A stretch of DNA of 64,000 bases from Selaginella moellendorffii. Its lineage: Eukaryota > Streptophyta > Lycopodiopsida > Selaginellales > Selaginellaceae. Shown here piece by piece: positions 11,313-22,250 of this stretch; within the stretch, counting starts at the first letter, position 1, and each line of letters opens with the position of its first letter. A model generated the notes under the pieces. It worked only from the letters and a program-made list of their open reading frames with translations. It made no database searches and was not told the DNA's origin. The translations under genes were made by a program, and so were the position numbers. The stretch covers positions 655,469-719,468 of the forward strand of contig NW_003314285.1 in NCBI RefSeq assembly GCF_000143415.4, read 5' to 3'.

Positions 11313-13988
11313 ATGCAGGGAAGATTGAGCCTTTGCGGCTGCTTGATCCAGGTATGCTTCTCATTTTCGATCGATCTAGCCGCCATACGACACTATTTCT
11401 CTCTCGTCTAGACTAGTCCCAGCCGGATTCGATGCTCCAGCTCCAGCAAGGGTTTCCACAGATCGAATGAGTCGCTGGCGACGTATCACGAGATCCGCGA
11501 GCTCGGGCAGAAGCCGGGGATCGGGATTACTCTAGCCGCATTGAAGGTATGCCGGGGATCGAACGACCTCAAGGCTGGGAGGAAGATTCACGCAGATTTG
11601 GTGGAGAGTGGGGATATTTCCAGTGTTTTCGTGGCCAGCGCTGTGGTGGACATGTACGCCAAGTGTGGGAGCTTGGTGGAAGCTCGCAAGGTTTTCGAGA
11701 GCATGGAGAAGCACGATGTGGTGTCGTGGAACTCGATGATTCAAGGCTACGTCCAAGGCGGTGATGGGAGAACAGCTCTGGATCTCTACTCGAGAATGCA
11801 GGAACAGGGAAAGTGTGCTCCAAATCGTGTCACTGTTCTAGCGGCACTCAAGGCTTGCGTTAGTTTGGCTGGAGATGGCAAGAACTCTGGAAATGGTGGT
11901 GGAGGGAACTCAGGGTGGCTGAAGAGAGGGAGAGAGATTCACTCGCAAGCAGCAAAGAGTGGTGATGATCTCGACGCGTTCGTGGGAACCAGCTTGATCG
12001 ACATGTACGCGAAGTGTGGGAGCATGGACGAAGCTCGTCAAGTTTTTGAGAGCTTGCACCACCGATGCGTCCAGTCGTGGAACTGCCTCATTCTTCGATA
12101 CGCACAGAAAGGGGATGGCCAAGTTGCCTGGGAACTCTTCTCACGTATGAATTCGGAAGGCTACGAGCCGGATTCTATCACTCTTCTTGCTGCGCTGAAG
12201 GCCTGTGCAAGCTTGGCAGAGGAAGAGCAAGGCGAGTTTGTGTCGGGAAAGCTCGTCAAAGCCGAGAGTTTGGAGAAGGCTCGAAGTGTTCACTCTCAAG
12301 CTGACAAGAGTGGAGCCCTGCGCAACGCTTATGTCTCGAACGCTCTGATAGACTTCTATGCGAAGTTTGGGAGCTTGGAGGACGCTCACAAGGTGTTTAA
12401 GACGATGCCGCAACGGACTGTGGTGTCCTGGAACTCGATCATTCTCGGGTACGCTCAGAGTGGCGAGGAGAAAGCTGCTTTGGACTTGTACTCGAGCATG
12501 AAGGACGAAGGTGGTGTGGCTGCGAACAGAATTACTCTTCTCGCTGCTCTCAAGGCTTGCGCTGGTTTGGCAGGGAAAGAAGATGGAAAGCAAGTTGATG
12601 GCAAGATTATCAAGGTTGAGTCGCTCAAACGAGGCCGAGCTCTTCACTCTCAAGCTGTGGAGACTGTGAAGAAGCTAGACGTGTTCGTGGAGAGCTCCCT
12701 GGTGGATTTGTACGCAAAATGTGGGAGCCTTGGAGATGCTTGCAGGATTTTTGAGAGCATGGAGGCACGGAGCATGGTCTCGTGGAACTGTATCATTCTG
12801 GGGCTCGCTCAGAGTGGCTTTCCAAACGCTGCTCTCAGGTACTATTGTCGTATGCAAAATGAAGGATGCTTACCAAATGCTGTGACTTTTGTTGCAGTTC
12901 TTAAGGCCTGTGGCGTTTTAGCAGCGCTAGAACTCGGGAAGCGAGTGCAGGATGAGCTCATGCTGGCTGGCTTTGGCGAGGATCCCTTTGTAGCCACCTC
13001 GCTGATCGATTTCTTTGGAAAATGCGGCAGCATAGTCGATGCGGAAAAGGTATTTCATTCAATTCCCCACAAGACTTTCGTGACATGGAGCTCTCTAATC
13101 GAAGGTTACAGTTGTCAGGGCGATAGCGAGCGGGTGTTTGATCTGTTCGAGAAAATGCAAGAGGACAAGCTGCGACCAAACGAGGTCACCTTTCTCTCGG
13201 TTCTTACCGCGTGCAGCCATGCCGGCCTCGTTGAAGAGGGGAAAGGTTACTTCCGGAGAATGAGCTCAGAGTTTGGCATCGCTCCTCGCATCAGGCATTA
13301 CACTTGCATGGTGGATTTACTGGGGCGTGCCAATCAACTGGACGAAGCTGTGGCAATGGTCAAAAAGATGGCATGCGAGCCAGACGTGGTGATTTACACG
13401 GCTCTATTGAGCTCATGCTGGAAGTGGAAGAACACAGAAGTTGGGAGGTTCGCATTTGAGGAGGTGATGAAGATGGACAGCAAGAACACTCTGGCTTACG
13501 CCCTCATGGCGAACGTCTACAGTGCTGCTGGATTGGCAGGAAAGGTTGGGGAGATCCAGGAAATGGGAAAAACTGCTGGAGTTTTGAGAAGATCTGGACA
13601 GAGCTGGTGGACGGATAGGAAAGGAAGAGTGCACGTCTTCGTTGTGGGTGACAAGAGGCATCCACTAACTGAGAAGATTCAAGCGAAGCTGGATGATCTT
13701 TTTAATAATCTGGAGCGAGGACAAGGAAACGGAGAACAGTGTGGAAGTGGCGGCCATGATAACGATCTCGCCTTGTGTGGACACACGGAAAAGTTTGCGG
13801 TGGCATGTGCTCTCTTGAGCTCTCCTCCTGGAGCACCGGTTCGAGTCGTAAACAACTACAAGACTTGCGAGGAATGCCACGCAACTACTGCTCTTATCTC
13901 TAAGCTGGAGCAGCGGACCGTGATCGTCAGAGACACCCGGCTACACATTTTCCGAAATGGAATATGTTCCTGTGGTGATTGCTGGTAA
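11313..13988 (+). CDS. PLS-class pentatricopeptide repeat protein with C-terminal DYW domain
   Basis: A probable organellar C-to-U RNA-editing factor. The open frame from 11412 has no ATG of its own until deep in the repeats. A 60-bp GT..AG intron (11352-11411) joins it in frame to a 13-codon exon starting ATG at 11313, giving 871 residues. The N-terminus is rich in Ser and Arg (CSSSSKGFHRS), as in organelle transit peptides. Many PPR motifs follow, with the typical DMYAKCGS and VVSWNSMI segments. The tail has E-type motifs, a PG-box-like stretch (RRSGQSWW), then the DYW deaminase: zinc and catalytic HTE at about 804 (HxE), CEECH at 832-836 (CxxCH), and the end GDCW in place of GDYW. Known for the family: the PPR tract selects an RNA site and the DYW domain deaminates it. 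Target and organelle cannot be read from the sequence. Confidence 0.93.
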
Positions 13989-14254
13989 AATCTTTTTGAA
14001 GCAGTTCCATTTCAAGTTTGTTTTCTTCTTGCTTGCAGAGTCAAGGCCAAACACGGACGGAACTCTCTTGACAGCTTTTTATGTCGGAGATCCGGTAAAT
14101 AATACATTTTCTAGAGCAGAACAATGTTGACTGACATAAGTTTCTTGCCCTCCAATGGCTACAGGACGACCATCATTCATCACTTATCCCTATCGACACG
14201 TACTGACTGACCTTCGGCATATAAGTAGTGCTTCGTGTTGAGGCATAAGTTAAG

Positions 14255-16120
14255 ATGGAAAATCGTTCGTCTCTTTCAACTCTCTTCTTGCTAGCGCTGA
14301 TCTGTGCTTCTTCAGTGGCTGCAGCAACAGATCAATTCACCAAGGCTTTGAATGCTTCGTGTCACAAGGACGACCTCAAGGCCTTGCTCGACTTCAAATC
14401 CACTATCACTATCAGCTCGGGGAGGCTCAAGGCCTGGACAGGCAAACAGTGCTGTTCATGGCCAACTATCAGGTGTAACAACAAGACTGGAAGAGTCATC
14501 TCCTTGGAGATCATCGATCCTTACGATGCCGGCGATTCCATCGGCTACGAAAGTGCTACCGGATCGATCTCTCCCTCGCTCGGTATGCTCTCCTCTCTCG
14601 AGTCCTTGGCACTTTCTTCGCTAGTTGGTCTTTCCGGGGAGATCCCTGCTTCCATCGGCAAAATCTCGACGCTCAAGAGGCTTTTCCTCGATGGAAACAA
14701 CCTGACTGGTCCCATCCCGGCAGCCATTGGCGCTCTTTCCAGGCTCACGCAGCTCTACCTCGAGGGGAACAAGCTCTCTCAAGCAATTCCTTTCGAGCTC
14801 GGCTCGCTGAAAAATCTCCGGGAGCTTCGTCTCGAGTCCAACCAGCTAACAGGCAGCATACCATCCTCGTTTGGCGACCTTCGCCGTCTCGAGAAGCTGG
14901 ATATATCAAGCAACAGGCTTACCGGCTCCATTCCAGGCTCGATCGTCTCCATCTCAACGCTGAAAGAGTTGCAACTGGCTCACAACAAGATCGCTGGTCC
15001 TGTTCCTTCGGACCTTGGGAAGCTATCTTTGTTGGAAGTGCTGGATCTCTCCGACAATCAGCTCACTGGAAGCCTGCCTTCGTCGCTCGGCAACTGCAAG
15101 TCACTACGAAATCTCTGGCTGTCGGAAAATGAGCTAAGTGGTACCATTCCGGTTTCATGGGGGAGCAGCAGCCTCGTCAACTTGAGCGTCATCGACTTAT
15201 CCTTGAATCAGCTCACCGGTGAAGTTCCAAGCTCCTTGGGGTCGCTCCGCAGCCTTGCAGACTTTAACATCGCCCATAACAAGCTGGCTGGAAGCTTTCC
15301 CGACCTCTCCAAGACGCAGCTCGCCACTCTCGACCTGTCTTACAACCAATTTCATCTCCACACCGTCCCGGGCTGGCTGTCAAAACTGCGTGCGAATTAC
15401 TTCCGGCTCTCTCTCGCTTCCTGTGGCATCGAGGAGCTGCCATCTTTTCTCTCCCAGCTCAACTTGGGCGTCCTCGATCTCTCCATGAACACCATCAAAG
15501 TGAGACAGCTCCCAACGTTATCGAGCAGCTTTTCTGGATTGTACCATCTCAACCTGTCGTTCAATCCTCTGGCCGTCCCGCTGAGCAGTGACATCAGCAA
15601 GTACTCCGTCTTGACTCGACTGGATCTTCGCTCAACGAGGTTGTCCGGCTCGGTAAGTCCAATCTTCTCTTCTAACTCGTCATTTCTAGAGTTCGTGGAT
15701 CTTTCCGACAACCAGCTGGGTGGTCAGATCCCTCCACCTCCGAGTAGAACCCAGGACAGCTGGTCCTACCTCAATCTATCGAAGAACAAGCTCACGGGTA
15801 GCATTCCGAAAGAGATAGCCAACCTCAAAGTGATCAAGACGCTTGACCTCTCGCACAACCAGCTCCAAGGTGGCATTCCTGCAAGCGTCGGAAACTTAAC
15901 GTCGCTGGAGTCTCTCGACTTGTCATCGAACAAACTCACCGGTGGAGTTCCTGAGTCGTTGCTGAAGCTGCCCAGCTTGCGATTCTTGAATCTCTCGAGC
16001 AACTCTCTATCGGGGAAAATACCACAGGGACCGAAGATCCGCAGCTTCCCAGCTGCGGCATTCACAGACAATCCCGGACTGTGTGGCACTCCGCTTCCAC
16101 CATGCAAGAAAGTGTTCTGA
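14255..16120 (+). CDS. secreted leucine-rich-repeat protein (RLP/DRT100-like, no kinase)
   Basis: Intact intronless frame of 621 residues from an ATG after an in-frame stop. Residues 1-24 form a signal peptide (hydrophobic LFLLALICASSVAAA). An N-terminal LRR cap follows (CHKDDLKALLDF, then QCCSW and a paired Cys). About 20 plant-type repeats follow, with the LxxLxLxxNxLxGxIP pattern. The end is an LRR C-cap with NPGLCGTPLPPC and a short tail. No transmembrane segment or kinase is present, so it should be apoplastic or wall-bound, like DRT100 or FEI-type LRR proteins but longer than polygalacturonase inhibitors (about 330 residues). Ligand binding or a defence role is a family-level guess. Fragments of its promoter plus first codons, and of its 3' end, recur elsewhere in the window. 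Confidence 0.92.
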   Translation: MENRSSLSTLFLLALICASSVAAATDQFTKALNASCHKDDLKALLDFKSTITISSGRLKAWTGKQCCSWPTIRCNNKTGRVISLEIIDPYDAGDSIGYESATGSISPSLGMLSSLESLALSSLVGLSGEIPASIGKISTLKRLFLDGNNLTGPIPAAIGALSRLTQLYLEGNKLSQAIPFELGSLKNLRELRLESNQLTGSIPSSFGDLRRLEKLDISSNRLTGSIPGSIVSISTLKELQLAHNKIAGPVPSDLGKLSLLEVLDLSDNQLTGSLPSSLGNCKSLRNLWLSENELSGTIPVSWGSSSLVNLSVIDLSLNQLTGEVPSSLGSLRSLADFNIAHNKLAGSFPDLSKTQLATLDLSYNQFHLHTVPGWLSKLRANYFRLSLASCGIEELPSFLSQLNLGVLDLSMNTIKVRQLPTLSSSFSGLYHLNLSFNPLAVPLSSDISKYSVLTRLDLRSTRLSGSVSPIFSSNSSFLEFVDLSDNQLGGQIPPPPSRTQDSWSYLNLSKNKLTGSIPKEIANLKVIKTLDLSHNQLQGGIPASVGNLTSLESLDLSSNKLTGGVPESLLKLPSLRFLNLSSNSLSGKIPQGPKIRSFPAAAFTDNPGLCGTPLPPCKKVF

Positions 16121-16255
16121 GAACTCACTCATCTCTCGAGTAACAAGAAGAATAGGAGCAGGAACTTTGTGCGGAAATGGAGAAGGACAAGCATGCGGTT
16201 GTGACTACGGAACATCCAACCGCATCATGTGGATCTTAGGTATCAATTGGGGTAT

Positions 16256-16304
16256 CAATTTCTTGCCATTCCCACATGAAAAGGCTGGGAATGGCAAGAA
16301 ATTG
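16256..16304. repeat. perfect 18-bp inverted repeat (hairpin)
   Basis: Left arm CAATTTCTTGCCATTCCC at 16256-16273, a 13-base loop, and the exact reverse complement at 16287-16304. It lies about 135 bp after the LRR stop codon, where it would fold in the 3' end of that transcript. The stem is too short for a standard plant miRNA precursor. It could be a 3'-UTR structure or the scar of a small palindromic element. Confidence 0.85.
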
Positions 16305-16309
16305 TAAAG

Positions 16310-17589
16310 CTCACCATCCAAAGAAAATTTCTCGTTTTCCATCAGCGGGGCATTGAGCACTGATCTCTCCTCTCTCCAACTTTCCTGGGGCTGCCATGCT
16401 TTCCCTCTTTGCCACTAACTACTTTTATAGTTTCAAGAGGAAGAATCAAAGAACAACACACTCTAGACTAAGAAGAAAGCCTCACATGGGTTTTGGGGCT
16501 TGCTCCATGGACGTGGTGAGCTGGAGCAAGGTGGAGGAGATCCTCCTCATTTTGTAAGGTGATTCTTGCAAGGGATTGGGAGCTTATAGTGATGGTGTCG
16601 TGTGCAAACGCTTCAAGATTGTTGGTCTTTATGACAGGTGGTTCTTCTTGGGAGCTTCTTCAAGGTTGACAGTGGTGGAGTTTCCACATGAAGAGGATTA
16701 TGTCACGAATACTTTGGCAAACCTTCAGCTTCTCTACAATGATAGAGGACATGGTGATGATGAACAGGTTTGTGTTCTTTGGCCCTAGCTACTCAAGATA
16801 CACGTGACTTTGGCACAAGTCCCTTCACTGGGATTTCAAGGTTTGCCACCTATGTGCTTCTCCAGCAAGTGCAAGCTAGTGGACAACCACACTTTGAAGG
16901 TAGAAGTTTCAACAGAGGCCTCTATCAAGCTGCTGGCCAGAGTTGTGACTCGGTTTTCAAGCATGGATCTGAGCAAAGGCACTGACAAAACACTGATGAG
17001 GGCGACATAGACATGATTTCCTCTTGTGCACTGTCGTATATGCCCCAAATGTAAGCTGCTGAAGAAAGGACCCTGCTGATACTCAAGATATACTCATGGT
17101 TAGATGCACTTCGGCTGAGAGGCTCAGTGAGGATGTAAGGCAATGCCTGATGGATAGATGGTTCCAGTGAGGCTTTTCTTTAAACAGGGCTTTTATTCTC
17201 AGCTCTCCTTATGTAGTCCTTTGGAAGGTGGTAGGAATGATAGAAAAGGTGGTGGCAAAGTCATACAGTGACAAGAAATAAAAGGTGGCAAGGTTGGATG
17301 AGGTCATCAAAAGGAGGGAAATGTTGAAGATAAGAGACATACTTCAGTATGTAGTTTGGTTGACTAAAATTTTTTACTGCCACATAATCCCACAATATGG
17401 GTTGTTTGCAGCCCAAAATTGTTGTTTCATAATCAAATATAGAATGGCATCACATTCACTCTTGCTTGCCACCCAAATATGCTAATAAGTATCATAGGCT
17501 CTCCCTACAAGTTTTGTTCAACCTACTACAGTACCTCATCACAAGGTCTCCAACCTAAAATGTTCTGTTGAACTAAGCCTTTCTTTGTT
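16310..17589. other. no supported gene; possible decayed plus-strand gene
   Basis: Plus-strand open stretches of about 70 codons at 16576-16788 and 16804-17010 have fairly balanced codon use and a block reading CKLVDNHTLKVEVSTEASIK, which looks protein-like. They are interrupted by stops and I found no splice pattern that joins them convincingly. The family is not recognised. After about 17150 nothing coding is seen. Confidence 0.35.
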
Positions 17590-17690
17590 CCTTGAACTCA
17601 CCGGTGGAGTTCCTGAGTCGTTCCTCAAGCTTAAGCTGCCCAAGCCTGAATCTCTCGAGCAACTATAGAGAAAAATACCACAAGTGTTTT
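17590..17690 (+). pseudogene. fragment of the LRR gene 3' end
   Basis: About 95 bp matching 15936-16030 of the LRR gene. It starts with CTCACCGGTGGAGTTCCTGA and continues through the GAATCTCTCGAGCAACT segment, with small deletions and an early stop. It lies 1.5 kb downstream of the parent gene in the same orientation, next to the 3' end of a convergent PPR gene. Confidence 0.8.
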
Positions 17691-17699
17691 AAGCTCATC

Positions 17700-19730
17700 T
17701 CACTCACAGGAGCAGGTTTCCAATAAGCCTCGATCAACCTCGGCACTTTGAGAGTGGATGCTCGACAGAACGATGTAAGGCGAAGCACTGCTGCCATCCT
17801 CGTCAAGCTCGAGCACTTGCTTGCCTAGGTACTCCCCTCTCTTAGCATCGCCGTGACTCTTACATGCAGCGAGAAGTATCCTCCAGGCCGAGCATCCCGG
17901 TTCAAACGGCATCTTGGCAACGAGCTCCTCAGCTTGCTGCAGCATTCCAGATCGCGAGAGAAGATCAATAACGCACTCATAGTGATCTCCTGTTCGCATT
18001 ACACCAAAGTCCATTTCTATGGAGCCGAAGTTGACGACACCATGGAGCAGCAGCCCAGCATGGCTACAAGCCGATAGGACGCTCTTGAAAGTCACGTGGT
18101 CGGGATCCACTCCATGGATCTGCATCGCGCTAAACAGCTCCAGTGCTTCTCCGGCCAGCCCGTTGTCGGCATAGGACGTGATCATCGCATTCCAGGACCC
18201 GACCACCTTGTTCGGATTCCTCTCAAAAAGTGCTCTCGCGGTGGAGAGCGATCCGGCTCTTCCATAGAGGCTCACCAATGCAGTGGCGAGGAACGCATCT
18301 GGCTCCACTCCAGCGGCAACTATATCGTAGTGGATGATCCTGCCGAGCTCAAACCAGTGGAGCGTTGTGCACGCGTCGATGGCGGTCGAGAACGTGATCT
18401 CATTGGGAGTTATCCCTTCCAAATCCATGGACTTGAAGAGCTCGAGAGCCTCCGCCGGATTTCCAAGCTGTGCGTATGCTGCCACCATCGAGTTCCAAGT
18501 CACAAGGTTTCGCTGCGGCATCTTATCGAAGACGAAGAAGCGAGCGTCCTCCACGCAGCGGTTCTGTGCGTAGAGGCAAAGCAGCGCCGTCCAGGTGACC
18601 ACAGTTCTCTCCGGAATCATCGCAAAAAGCAAGCTCGAGTAGGAGGCATCGCTGAGCTGGGCGCTCGCTTGGATCATCTCGTTCCACGACACGGAGCTGT
18701 GCTGTGGCATCCTTGCGAAGAAGCTATCAGCGAGATCCATTCGTCCAGCCTTGGCATAAGCTCCTAGCATGATATTTCCAGAGACTACGTCTCGTCCTGG
18801 AGGCATGCTCGCAAACAAGCTCTCGGCGTTTTTGAGCTGCTTGGAAGCCAGCAGCATGACGTTCCATGAAACTATATCTCGCTCCGGCATAAGCTCAAAC
18901 ATCTTTGCTACTTCCTCTACGCTTCCAGCTTTAGCTAGAGCCTGCATTGCTGAGTTCCACGATTCGGCAGTTCTTCCGGGCATTTTGTCGAACAGACGTC
19001 TACATTGACATGAATCCCCGCACTGGGCATATGCCGAGATCATCAAGTTCCAGGTGATGGTGCTTCGCTCCGGCATGTTGTCAAAGTATGCCTTTGCGTG
19101 TCCAATGTTGCCACTGTATATGTAGCCTGATATTATGGCTGTCCAAGTCACAACGTTGTAGAACGGCATTCTTTGTAGAAAAAGTTTTGCGTCCTCAAGT
19201 TCTTCATTTTGGGTAAGCGCTGACAACATTGCATTCCATGCTACCACGTCTCGGTTCTTTGTAGCATGAAAGATTTGTTTTGCGTCACTGGTATTTCCCT
19301 TTTTCCCGTATGTTATCATCATAGTTGTGGAAGAAGAAAGGCTGCTTTCGGGGAGATGATCAAACAAGTCCCTAGACTCCTCTAAACTCCCCGCTCTTGC
19401 TTTCACTGTGATCATGGTGCTGTAAGTTACCAGCGAGTGCTGAGCCATCTTTCTAAAGATTATATCCGCCTCTCGCAAGTTCCAACTGTGAGTGTAAGCC
19501 GCTAGTAGATTGTTCCAGCTGAAGACATTGCGCTGTGCAATCGAATCAAAGACCAGTGCGGCATCTTGTGGAGCCCCGCAGCTTCCATACATTTGGACGA
19601 GGAGGTTGCCCATGTAAGTCTCGTGATGGAAGCCATGAGCCTTGAGCTTCTCGTGAGCTTTCCTGCCTCTCAGTAGCGCCTTTGTTTTGCTGCATTGGCC
19701 AAGAAGTGCCTCGAACGAGGCCCTCTCCAT
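17700..19730 (-). CDS. PLS-class pentatricopeptide repeat protein, E subtype (no DYW)
   Basis: Intact intronless frame of 676 residues from ATG at 19730. The N-terminus (MERASFEALLGQCSKTK) leads straight into repeats. Nearly the whole length is PPR motifs, many of the short type with RNVFSWNNLLAAY, RTVVTWTALLCLY or DVVAWNAMLSAL. The C-terminus has the CSHAGLL block, an E-type motif (SAWRILLAACKSHGD, then SPYIVLSSIH) and stops without DYW. Such proteins bind organellar RNA and, when they edit, recruit a DYW partner. A clear transit peptide is not obvious. A decayed copy of the gene is at 55556-57163. It is convergent with the LRR gene side. Confidence 0.9.
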   Translation of the reverse strand: MERASFEALLGQCSKTKALLRGRKAHEKLKAHGFHHETYMGNLLVQMYGSCGAPQDAALVFDSIAQRNVFSWNNLLAAYTHSWNLREADIIFRKMAQHSLVTYSTMITVKARAGSLEESRDLFDHLPESSLSSSTTMMITYGKKGNTSDAKQIFHATKNRDVVAWNAMLSALTQNEELEDAKLFLQRMPFYNVVTWTAIISGYIYSGNIGHAKAYFDNMPERSTITWNLMISAYAQCGDSCQCRRLFDKMPGRTAESWNSAMQALAKAGSVEEVAKMFELMPERDIVSWNVMLLASKQLKNAESLFASMPPGRDVVSGNIMLGAYAKAGRMDLADSFFARMPQHSSVSWNEMIQASAQLSDASYSSLLFAMIPERTVVTWTALLCLYAQNRCVEDARFFVFDKMPQRNLVTWNSMVAAYAQLGNPAEALELFKSMDLEGITPNEITFSTAIDACTTLHWFELGRIIHYDIVAAGVEPDAFLATALVSLYGRAGSLSTARALFERNPNKVVGSWNAMITSYADNGLAGEALELFSAMQIHGVDPDHVTFKSVLSACSHAGLLLHGVVNFGSIEMDFGVMRTGDHYECVIDLLSRSGMLQQAEELVAKMPFEPGCSAWRILLAACKSHGDAKRGEYLGKQVLELDEDGSSASPYIVLSSIHSQSAEVDRGLLETCSCE

Positions 19731-19811
19731 TAGAAACCATCATTCTTGACTAAGAACTTATGAGCACAAACTTTCACGAAATATTAATGTACAAAACTAA
19801 TTTAAATTATG

Positions 19812-19930
19812 GCTTTTGCCAATAGAAGCATTGATTCAGTACTATAAAGAGGAATAGTATTTTCAATTTCAAGCTGGGTAAATAGAAATATAGATTGTGG
19901 CTAATAAGTGTATACCTAAACTATCTAGTG
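19812..19930 (-). pseudogene. fragment of a bulb-lectin-like gene 3' end
   Basis: Upstream of the PPR gene, 19812-19930 aligns by eye with 57242-57375, the 3' end of the lectin-like pseudogene. Both contain GGCTTTTGCC, CATTGATTCAG and a block around a GATTGTGGCT-like core. In both places this follows a PPR start codon at similar distance. It is therefore the far edge of a segmental duplication. Confidence 0.65.
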
Positions 19931-19934
19931 ACAG

Positions 19935-22250
19935 TGTGGCAAGCAATTTATGATTGCAATTTGGGGGGAGGTGTATTTATGATGGTTGATCTATTAAAAA
20001 ATCTTGCAAAAAAAAAAATTGCTTAAATTACATGTGTGACTTATAAAATAATTTTTTGAGTAGATTTTTTTTATGCATGGGTATGTATTGATGCCCACCA
20101 CATATACATGGTAAAGTTCATATCAACACCACACCATATATATGACTTTTTGTGTTGTGTCTTTATATCAATTTTTTTCTCTACATGTTAGTAGGGTTTA
20201 AAGTTTGGGTTTTGTGGGTGTTATATTTTTTTAATATGTTAGATTTTAAATGCTTTTTGAAAACTCACTATTGCTGCATACTTGGGGCACTCTCTCTATA
20301 AATGAGTGGTTTTGCAACTAATAAAGAAATTCTTGTGTGCAATGCTAAAAACCAATAGATGCCTCAACACTCCAATTGATCAAACTTGCTATTGCACTCC
20401 AATTGATTGCACTTGTTACTACACTCCAATTGTGCTCACCATCATGCTCTAATTGATTATGCTTGCTACTATGCTAGATTAGGGTGCTACACTACAAACA
20501 AGTGTAAGAAATGAGAGGCATGATCAATTGATTGGTGCATAATGCTTATATTTGGGGGAGTTACACCTCCAAACCATGAGAAATGAGCTACAGTAGTAAG
20601 AAATGAAAGGAGAGAGACGATCACAATTAACACATTACAAATCTTCACACATGAAAATAAAACCATAAAAACTCACTAGATTGTAGTGATGTCATATTGT
20701 CTAGAATGATGTGGAATGATATTTACATGGTAGTGTGAGATGTCATGCCACATGTATATAGGGTATAGCCCATGACAAAAATATTGATTGTTTTTTATAT
20801 ACAACTTAAAACAAAAAAATAAATCCGTATTTATACAATCACATATTTGTTGCTATAGCCTTAGATCATAATTCATTGTAGATAGCTCTTAGAGTGTGAA
20901 TTTGTATATCATTCCCATTCTTGTTCATCTTTTTTTTCTTATTCATCACTTTTATAGGAAATGCATATTGAATAAGAATATTATACCGTATAAATTGAGG
21001 ATCAAACAACTTCATTTCTTTTGTTTAGCAGGAGAGGCCCAATTGGCAAAGTTTTCAATCATAGTCAATAGAAACAATTGAACCAAGAGGAGGATGAAAA
21101 TAGGTTCTTAAAAATTATAATCTACTGTGGTTAATTGGCACTATCAGAAGTCTTTTATAAAGCAGATTAAGGTTGAAGACCTCCTAGAGAGGTGACCAAT
21201 CCAAGTTAGGGTTGATCCATGTGACAGCAATAGAAGGGTACTATGTGGCAGTTGGTTGTTGTTTCTTCATTGCCTTCTTGCCTCTGGCTGCCCTAGATGT
21301 GCCTAACTTTAATCCATCATGATCAAGGCCTCCTCCAGCTAGGAATGATGCAGCCTAGCTTCTATGTTATAGGTGTGCCTTGCATTGTAGCAAATGCTGA
21401 TTCCTAGTTCAAAACACTCTTCTTTTGCACCATGACTCCACTAACTTTTCCTTGGGTGATGCTTGACACCTCTCTACACTTGGGATTTCATGGCTTGTAA
21501 GTCTTTTGTAAATTCCCATAAACATGGCCAAAAGATGTTAGAAAGGCTTATACCTAAGGAACACTGTGTTTCTACAATTGATTAAAAGCTACATAAAAAT
21601 TCTTTTCCAACTCAACTATGGGATGGTGACTGAGTCAATTTTGTGAAGCTGTAACTTCTAGAAGCCAACACCTTAATTCCCCCACAGAATCTTTAATTTC
21701 ACTATCTGACTAATTTCCTCCCTATCATTTACCACAATCTTCCTATATGAATTAAACTTGACTTTGACTGTTCTCCCTTTTATGATATATTGCACATTAG
21801 GTCTCACTTTTGAGATAACATCAGTTGAGAAAAGAATAATTCTTTGGCATCTATTAGAAGCATTCTATTAAGAAATAAATTGCCCTATTAACTATTATAA
21901 GAAATTAATTTAGTTATATTTGTCTTGAAAAAAAAGAATACCATGCCCTAGAATGTAGACACAAAAACATAAAATAATACTCAAAAACATGTTAGTAAAG
22001 TGCCCTAGAATTTGCCCTAACAATTTCCCTAGTAAACACCAAAACAAAGTAAAATAATATTGATATATTAAAGTTTTAAAAACAATTATTCAAATATTAT
22101 AACTGCATAGTAAAAATAAAAATAAAAATTTTAATAACACTATAATATAAAAATTGATATTTATATATAATTATTAGACCTTGATTAGAAAAACAAAATT
22201 CTGTTAAAGTAATGAATATAAAATTTAAGATTTTAAGTTTTATAATTTTA
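19935..22250. other. AT-rich intergenic DNA, no gene seen
   Basis: Stops in all frames and poly-A and poly-T runs. Apart from the short tandem array at 20365-20480, no domain or element end was recognised. The 61-codon frame at 20896-21081 has no sign of being coding. Confidence 0.5.
20365..20480. repeat. degenerate tandem repeat with CACTCCAATTGAT core
   Basis: About four imperfect units of roughly 30 bp, each with a variant of CACTCCAATTGATYNNRCTTG. AT-rich and non-coding. Confidence 0.6.

Noticed and set aside
12141-12653. 170-codon minus-strand frame
   Set aside because: Antisense shadow of the DYW PPR gene.
16256-16304. miRNA precursor
   Set aside because: The perfect stem is only 18 bp and does not extend outwards, too short for the usual 20-22-nt duplex plus lower stem.
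16576-17010. MATH/TRAF-like domain gene
   Set aside because: One segment looked suggestive, but conserved Trp and Gly positions could not be placed and the frame is broken.
18096-18767. 223-codon plus-strand frame
   Set aside because: Antisense shadow of the E-type PPR gene; its composition mirrors the repeats and no domain is seen.
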